A DNA stretch of 64,000 nucleotides from assembly GCA_041666245.1 (NCBI GenBank), contig JBAYHG010000006.1:1-64000 (forward strand), in the 5' to 3' direction. The stretch is from CAIKAD01 sp041666245. GTDB lineage: Bacteria; Patescibacteriota; Gracilibacteria; Peribacterales; Peribacteraceae. The notes beneath the pieces were generated by a model that saw nothing but the letters and a program-made list of their open reading frames with translations, was not told the DNA's origin and made no database searches. Below are positions 59,538-64,000 of this stretch, one piece after another; position 1 is the stretch's first letter, and the number at the start of each line of letters is the position of its first letter. Both the position numbers and the translations under genes were made by a program.

Positions 59538-59921
59538 ATGGCAAGAGAACATCGCCTCCTCCGCCACCGCTCCAACCTCGGCCGCCTCGCGGATCAGACG
59601 GCAAGGGAATACCTCACGCTACCACCGGAGAAGCGCAATGCCCTCGATGTGACCACGCACGCCATCGGTGCCGTAGGGAATATCGCAAGCAACGCGCTTG
59701 AAACGCTCTTCAAGGATGGCGCACGCTGGATCGAAGGAAGGACTGATCCCGTCCCGTCTCTCCCGGAAGGCCACTTCGCACGAACGAGGGAGGACATCGG
59801 CGAGCTCTTCGGTGTGTTCAAGTATCCCGTCTCCGCCGTCGCAAGCGTCGTGAAAATGCCGGGAGACGTCGCGATGGATCTCTACGACACCGCCATCGGC
59901 AATTACCACACGGCCGCCTGA
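59538..59921 (+). CDS. Hypothetical protein (127 aa)
   Basis: The start MAREHRLLRHRSNLG (ATG 59538). It is helical with a basic N-terminus (RLADQTAREYLTLPPEKRNA) and amphipathic segments (HAIGAVGNIASNALETLFKD). It ends with TGATG, overlapping the start of the next gene by 1 nt, so the two are translationally coupled. No family recognised. Confidence 0.7.
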   Translation: MAREHRLLRHRSNLGRLADQTAREYLTLPPEKRNALDVTTHAIGAVGNIASNALETLFKDGARWIEGRTDPVPSLPEGHFARTREDIGELFGVFKYPVSAVASVVKMPGDVAMDLYDTAIGNYHTAA

Positions 59922-60109
59922 TGTCCGTCGAAGGAGCACTCCACCACCTCGGCCACGCCATCACGGCACCAGTTCTGCATGGGTGGAGCATCCTGGAGAT
60001 CGGACTCGGCGCCGGGCTGCTCTATATCGGAGCGAAGATGGTGGGATCAATGGTCTCGAATACACGTTCCAGGGTACGTTCAGCATTGAACGATATGACC
60101 GGCTTCTGA
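59921..60109 (+). CDS. Small single-helix membrane protein (62 aa)
   Basis: MSVEGALHHLGHAITAPVLH starts in the overlapping TGATG. One membrane helix (WSILEIGLGAGLLYIGAKMV) is followed by a basic tail (NTRSRVRSALNDMTGF). It is coupled to the upstream 127-aa gene. The pair may form a small membrane complex. Function unknown. Confidence 0.65.
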   Translation: MSVEGALHHLGHAITAPVLHGWSILEIGLGAGLLYIGAKMVGSMVSNTRSRVRSALNDMTGF

Positions 60110-60133
60110 GGGAAAGCTGCTACAATCCCCTCG

Positions 60134-60421
60134 ATGCCCACCTTCGATTTTTCATGTGAGAAGTGCAGCCATGTATTCGAAATCTCCCGCCCCTTCGGGA
60201 AGAAGGTTCATCCTGTATGCCCTTCGTGCGGGAATAAGAAGACGAAGAAGCTCATCTCCCCTCCCCTGATCCACTTCAAGGGCAGCGGGTTCTACAAGAC
60301 GGATTCCGTCGCGAAACCTGTGACAAAGAAACCGAAAAAGGAAGAGACGAAGACGGAGGTAAAGACGGAAGCAAAACCGGAGACGAAAGCGGCAACGGAG
60401 AAGAAGGGCAATGCTGTATGA
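60134..60421 (+). CDS. FmdB-family zinc-ribbon protein
   Basis: 95 residues. MPTFDFSCEKCSHVFEI and CPSCGNKKTKKLISPP give the FmdB zinc ribbon (Cys 8, 11, 29, 32), then FKGSGFYKTD, a typical FmdB tail motif. A Lys/Glu/Thr-rich disordered tail follows. FmdB proteins are putative regulators; the exact target is unknown. The TGA stop is the first codon of a CGAGCTAACGAG word array. Confidence 0.9.
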   Translation: MPTFDFSCEKCSHVFEISRPFGKKVHPVCPSCGNKKTKKLISPPLIHFKGSGFYKTDSVAKPVTKKPKKEETKTEVKTEAKPETKAATEKKGNAV

Positions 60422-60527
60422 ATATTCTTGTGAGCTGGTTAGCTCGAACATTCTCGTTAGCTCGTGTATTTCTGAAGGAGCTTCTTTGAAGAAACGAGCT
60501 AACGAGCAAACGCGCTAACGAGAACGT
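60420..60527. repeat. Inverted word array (CGAGCTAACGAG family)
   Basis: The left arm (GTGAGCTGGTTAGCTCG, TTCTCGTTAGCTCGTG) begins at the FmdB stop. The right arm (AAACGAGCTAACGAGC, CGCGCTAACGAGAACG) contains the stop and last codons (ERSR) of the convergent DUF4215 gene. A hairpin linking the 3' ends of two convergent genes. Confidence 0.88.
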
Positions 60528-61399
60528 TCACTCCGACACGCCCCCGAGCAACCGTCTCCAGAGACACGGTTCCCGTCATCACAGGTTTCGCCGCGCTCGC
60601 GGATACCGTTGCCGCAGCGGGTTTCGACCTGGCAACTCGCGGAGCAACCGTCGCCGGAGACCGTGTCGCCATCGTCGCATTGCTCCGCCCCATTGACGCG
60701 GCCATCACCGCAGCGCGGCCAACGGCAGAGACTGTCGCATGCATCGCCGTCGAAGGTGTTGCCGTCCTCGCACTCTTCGGCTGACTGCCGGACTCCATCG
60801 CCGCACGTTTCCAACATACAGACGCCTGAACAGCCATCGTTATCAAGTGCATTCCCGTCGTCGCACTCCTCTCTGCCATTCACAACCCTGTCTCCACAGA
60901 TCGATTCCCAGAGGCACGTCACAGAGCAACCGTCGCCATTCTGCACATTGCCATCGTCACACTGTTCCCCGGATTCGACGCGCCCGTTGCCGCAGCCTTC
61001 GAACTGGCAGATGTGCGAACACCCGTCGCCATCCGCCTTGTTTCCGTCATCGCACTCCTCGCCCTCCTGCAGCACGAAATCGCCGCAGAATTCCAGTTCG
61101 CACTGGAAGGAGCAGCCGTCGCCATTGACCGTATTCCCGTCATCGCACTCTTCATACTGATTGCGCTGTCCGTCACCGCACGGCTCGATGGTGCAGGTCG
61201 CGGAGCAGCTGTCACCCGAGATCGTGTTCCCGTCGTCGCACTCCTCCAGCCCCTGCAGGTATCCGTCAGCGCACTCGGCGAACGCCGCATGATGGCGCGG
61301 AAGGACGCGGGCCGAGAGTGACATGGCACTCACGGCGAGGAATCCCGTGGCGAAACCGCTCAGGGCGATGAGAGAGACACGAAGGTGGCGCGAGACCAT
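60515..61399 (-). CDS. DUF4215/Myxococcus-type Cys-rich repeat protein
   Basis: 294 residues: signal peptide or anchor (ALSGFATGFLAVSAMSLSA) and about eight copies of the roughly 30-residue motif CGDG...GEECDDGN...GDGCS..C. Such disulfide-rich repeats are found on bacterial surfaces and in Myxococcus extracellular proteins. Asp/Asn-rich loops suggest calcium binding. The last residues (ERSR) and TAG stop are encoded by a CGAGCTAACGAG word array. Confidence 0.92.
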   Translation of the reverse strand: MVSRHLRVSLIALSGFATGFLAVSAMSLSARVLPRHHAAFAECADGYLQGLEECDDGNTISGDSCSATCTIEPCGDGQRNQYEECDDGNTVNGDGCSFQCELEFCGDFVLQEGEECDDGNKADGDGCSHICQFEGCGNGRVESGEQCDDGNVQNGDGCSVTCLWESICGDRVVNGREECDDGNALDNDGCSGVCMLETCGDGVRQSAEECEDGNTFDGDACDSLCRWPRCGDGRVNGAEQCDDGDTVSGDGCSASCQVETRCGNGIRERGETCDDGNRVSGDGCSGACRSERSR

Positions 61400-61477
61400 G
61401 GTTGGAGTGGGTATGTATGTATATTATACGATAATTTTAGTATATAGTAAATGACATGAATATTGGCCTACTGATCA

Positions 61478-62520
61478 GAATATTTGAGTATTCGAGTACT
61501 AGAATATTAGGGGATCGGCTCTTTCAGTTGCCCGATGATCGACTCCGCTGACTCCCCGGCACGCAGAAGAGCGCGAATTCTGTTCAGCTTTGCAGCCTTG
61601 AGAGGATCCTCGGCTACGTCGCTATCCGGTATGACTTTCAATCCCTTGTACTTGCATCTCACGGAACCAGAGATCTCATCGAGGACCCGCAAAGAATCGG
61701 GGCCACCGCTCTCAAGAACATACCCTGCAGTGTGAGAATAATATTTCTGAGACGGATTCCTACATCGCCCCACAATCGGAATGCGATCCTTGAGAGGAGC
61801 GAGGACGTAATCTCCGGGACGGGCGACATCTTCTGCAATCCGATGCCTGGGATGATCGATGCCTTCGACGGCGCGTACGTGTGTTCTTCCCAGAAAACTC
61901 CCTACTACTCGAGTGAGCACAGTGGATAATTGCTCACGAAGAGGATCCTGGACATCGAGAAACACGTGTAAATCGTTCTGCTGCACAAGAGGCTCAATCG
62001 CCTCGCGAAATTCAAGACCACGCGCGGCCCGTGATTCCTCCGCTGGCTCGGAAGAGACGTACTCCCCCTCTGCTGCCCGTCGGATCAGCGATTGTATCAC
62101 CTCAAGCGTATTAACCGCACGTGATACGCAATTCATGATCCACATGATTGTCAAAGGCACGGATTTTTCCAATGGTATTTCCTGCTCTCCTGCGATGAGA
62201 GCCCCCACAATCGCTGCGCGCCGACACGACAGTCCCTTCTCATCGGAAGTATATAACCAGTGATGCAGGCTCAGTCGCGTCACTGCATCGAGGTAGTTCT
62301 TTCGATATTTCGTTCGTCTTTGATAGGCACAGGAAAATTCAGCAAAAGCGGGGTACATGTCCTGGCTATTTTCCTTCTCGAAGGTAGAGGGAAAAGGATA
62401 TGACTGCTTTGCCATATTACAATTATTAATAATTTATCTTATTATGTCAATTTCAAGCCAAATTGAATAATAGGGCTCCTCTTCAGAACCCTAATATTCC
62501 AGTACTCAAGTATTCCTTCT
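61478..62520. mobile_element. Inverted word arrays (GAGTATTA family) enclosing one gene
   Basis: The left arm 61478-61511 (GAATATTTGAGTATTCGAG, TACTAGAATATTAGG) contains the stop of the 61507 gene. The right arm 62490-62520 (CCCTAATATTCCAGTACTC, AAGTATTCC) is its inverted match. Only the gene at 61507-62415 lies between, before pnp. Confidence 0.6.
61507..62415 (-). CDS. Hypothetical protein flanked by word arrays
   Basis: 302 residues, MAKQSYPFPSTFEKENSQDM, with a helical N-terminal half (KYRKNYLDAVTRLSLHHWLY) and a mixed C-terminal half containing a CKYKGLKVIPDS segment. It has no signal peptide. Not recognised. Its TAA stop is created by a GAGTATTA array, and its array-bounded position between the DUF4215 gene and pnp suggests acquisition as a unit. 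Confidence 0.68.
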   Translation of the reverse strand: MAKQSYPFPSTFEKENSQDMYPAFAEFSCAYQRRTKYRKNYLDAVTRLSLHHWLYTSDEKGLSCRRAAIVGALIAGEQEIPLEKSVPLTIMWIMNCVSRAVNTLEVIQSLIRRAAEGEYVSSEPAEESRAARGLEFREAIEPLVQQNDLHVFLDVQDPLREQLSTVLTRVVGSFLGRTHVRAVEGIDHPRHRIAEDVARPGDYVLAPLKDRIPIVGRCRNPSQKYYSHTAGYVLESGGPDSLRVLDEISGSVRCKYKGLKVIPDSDVAEDPLKAAKLNRIRALLRAGESAESIIGQLKEPIP

Positions 62521-62544
62521 GCGGAACAGCCGAGAAACATCCCG

Positions 62545-64000
62545 TCACCTCCGCATCGGTCTCCCTCCTCCAAACCCGCCGCGGGGCGGTCCGCCCGGCC
62601 TTCCTCCCATGGGAGGACGCGCAACGAAGCCTTCGGGCGGAGGTGTCATCTGGCGAAGCGACAGACGCGTCTTGCCTTCCGCCGCATCGTACTCGATCAC
62701 CTTGGCTTCCAATTCCTGCCCCATCTTCACCACGTCCTCCACCTGCTCCGTGCGCTTCCACTGCAACTCGGAAATGTGAATCATGCCGTCCTTGCCGGGG
62801 AGGAACTCCAGGATGGCACCGACACCCGGGATAATGCGAATGATCTTGCCCTTGTAGACCTTGCCCACCTCCGGCTTCTCCACGATGGCAGCGATCCACG
62901 TCTTGGCCTTCTGCATCGCCTCACCATTGATGGAAGTGATGAAGATGAGACCCGAATCCTCGATGTCGATCTCCACGCCCAGCTCACCCGTGATCTTCTG
63001 AATCATCTCGCCGCCCTTGCCGATGACGAGACGGATATCCTCCGGATTGACCTGCACCGTTTCGATGCGCGGCGCGAACGGTGAGAGGTCTTTCCGCGGT
63101 TCGGCGATCGCAGCAAGCATCACCTTCAGCACCTCCGCCCGTCCTGTGCGGGCACGTTCGATTGCCTCGACGAAGACCGAATCGGGCAATCCTTTGATCT
63201 TGATATCCATCTGAATGGCCGTGACGCCCTTCGACGTGCCGCAGACTTTGAAGTCCATATCACCACCGAAGTCCTCTTCGTCCTGCAAGTCTGTGAGGAT
63301 CACGTACTTCCCCTTGGATTCATCGGAAATGAGACCCAACGCAATCGCGGAAACGGGCGTCGTGATGGGGACACCCGCCGCCATGAGCGCGAGCGTGGAA
63401 CCGCATGTGGCGGCCATGGACGAGGAACCGTTGCTGGAGAGGATCTCCGTGACGGTGCGGATGGTGTAGGGGAACACTTCCTCCTTCGGCAACACCGGCA
63501 TGATGGCGCGCTGCGCCAAATTGCCGTGGCCCACTTCGCGGTTGCCCACGAAGAGCCTGTTGCTCGTCTCCCCGACAGAGAACGGCGGGAAGTTGTAGTG
63601 GTGCATGTACCGCAGTTTCCGCTCACCCTCCATGCCCTCCATGATCTGCTTGTCGCCCGGCGCTCCGAGCGTGCAGGTGGTGAGGCCCTGCGTCTCGCCG
63701 CGCTCGAAGAGCGCAGAACCGTGGACGCGATTGGGGAGGATATCGATCATGGCCGCGAGCGGGCGGATCTGTTCAACCTTCCTGCCGCTCATGCGCACGC
63801 CCTCCTCCAAAATCAGACGACGCATTTCCGCCTTCACGATCTTGTCGATGAAGACGGCGCCGTTGGCGTAGAGCGCCTCCTTCTCCACCATCAGCGCCAC
63901 ATCGGCGCCGTACTTGGCCCCCGCTCCGATGCGTGCCGCCTCGGCGAGCTCGTTCAGAACCGTCGGCGTGAAGCCCGTCGTACCCTCGCCGAATTTCTCG
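62545..64000 (-). CDS. pnp: Polyribonucleotide nucleotidyltransferase (PNPase), N-terminus beyond window
   Basis: Phosphorolytic 3'-5' RNA decay enzyme. The minus frame is open to the right edge, so the first RNase PH domain is mostly missing. Visible: the central region, then the second RNase PH domain with GSALFERGETQGLTTCTLG, NFPPFSVGE and DSKGK-type phosphate-site residues. KH domain (IRLVIGKGGEMIQKITGE) and S1 domain (GKVYKGKIIRIIPGVGAILE) follow. A Gly/Arg/Pro-rich tail (GRPGGPPRGGFGGGRPMRR) ends it, likely RNA-binding. Confidence 0.96.
   Translation of the reverse strand, partial: EKFGEGTTGFTPTVLNELAEAARIGAGAKYGADVALMVEKEALYANGAVFIDKIVKAEMRRLILEEGVRMSGRKVEQIRPLAAMIDILPNRVHGSALFERGETQGLTTCTLGAPGDKQIMEGMEGERKLRYMHHYNFPPFSVGETSNRLFVGNREVGHGNLAQRAIMPVLPKEEVFPYTIRTVTEILSSNGSSSMAATCGSTLALMAAGVPITTPVSAIALGLISDESKGKYVILTDLQDEEDFGGDMDFKVCGTSKGVTAIQMDIKIKGLPDSVFVEAIERARTGRAEVLKVMLAAIAEPRKDLSPFAPRIETVQVNPEDIRLVIGKGGEMIQKITGELGVEIDIEDSGLIFITSINGEAMQKAKTWIAAIVEKPEVGKVYKGKIIRIIPGVGAILEFLPGKDGMIHISELQWKRTEQVEDVVKMGQELEAKVIEYDAAEGKTRLSLRQMTPPPEGFVARPPMGGRPGGPPRGGFGGGRPMRR

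Noticed and set aside
1..64000. Glycine-TGA genetic code
   Set aside because: TGA ends many conserved genes at the expected length (pgi, trxA, secF, hrcA), so it is a stop codon here.

Overview
The window is a GC-rich, densely packed bacterial segment with two conspicuous AT-rich stretches. TGA works as a normal stop codon (for example hrcA, pgi, trxA and rsmI neighbours), so the glycine-TGA code of Gracilibacteria/Absconditabacteria is not in use. The gene content points to the Candidate Phyla Radiation (Patescibacteria), most like a Peregrinibacteria/Peribacteria-type lineage. The signs are many small orphan genes, cysteine-rich and SLH-type surface proteins, a lone VirD4/TraG-like ATPase, archaeal-type PurP ATP-grasp enzymes, minimal FmdB-like and CxxC zinc ribbons, four-helix-bundle (Avd/S23-type) genes, and promoters that leave very short mRNA leaders. 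This placement is an inference from gene content; no rRNA is present to test it.

Layout. 1-4.7 kb: two related cysteine-rich secreted proteins around an orphan gene. 4.8-13 kb (mostly minus): VirD4-like ATPase, a short HrcA with a CIRCE operator, bL31, GyrA, then RsmI on plus. 13-18.7 kb: two paralogous Ser-rich secreted proteins, an M23 peptidase, RuvA, Pgi, thioredoxin and a small membrane protein. 18.7-24.2 kb: a lysine-rich fusion protein, an AT-rich TIR-containing island at the 3' end of tRNA-Ala, and two tandem PurP-like ATP-grasp genes. 24.2-37.5 kb: secreted or anchored proteins (SLH protein, two lipoproteins, a large Ig/FN3 surface protein), tRNA-Cys, a PfkB kinase, a TPR protein, orphans and a TrmB-like regulator. 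37.5-38.35 kb: a gene-free, hairpin-rich block. 38.35-47.7 kb: a membrane-anchored protein, SecF, trigger factor, Rel, Dtd, rplJ-rplL behind an L10 leader, and a zinc-ribbon protein. 47.8-54.9 kb: a DUF1624-like membrane protein, an LCP cell-envelope enzyme, membrane proteins, LexA with its operator, a Y-family polymerase. 55-64 kb: ValS, a gene-poor RNA-like zone with tiny ORFs, FmdB-like ribbon, a DUF4215-type Cys-repeat protein, an orphan, and the C-terminal part of PNPase running off the right edge.

The most striking features cut across genes. (1) Many intergenic gaps are filled by inverted arrays of short degenerate words. Each locus has its own word (AATCCCAAG, GAGTATTA, GATAATGGATAATT, TTCCTGCC, CTCTTATT, CGAGCTAACGAG, AAAATTCAC). 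They often abut or even encode the last codons and stop of a gene, and four pairs enclose exactly one gene; two of those genes are four-helix-bundle proteins. (2) Three genes (trxA, rplL, a TPR gene) are followed by a second copy of their own 3' end that differs almost only at synonymous positions. (3) Palindromic elements are inserted in frame inside rsmI and dinB. (4) A 14-bp copy of the tRNA-Ala 3' end marks the far side of the TIR island. Together these suggest a genome shaped by small insertion processes that target gene ends.

Regulation visible in the sequence includes CIRCE/HrcA, a GTGTAC-N4-GTACAC palindrome between the lexA promoter hexamers, the ribosomal L10 leader with an attenuator-like hairpin, and several sigma70-like promoters.
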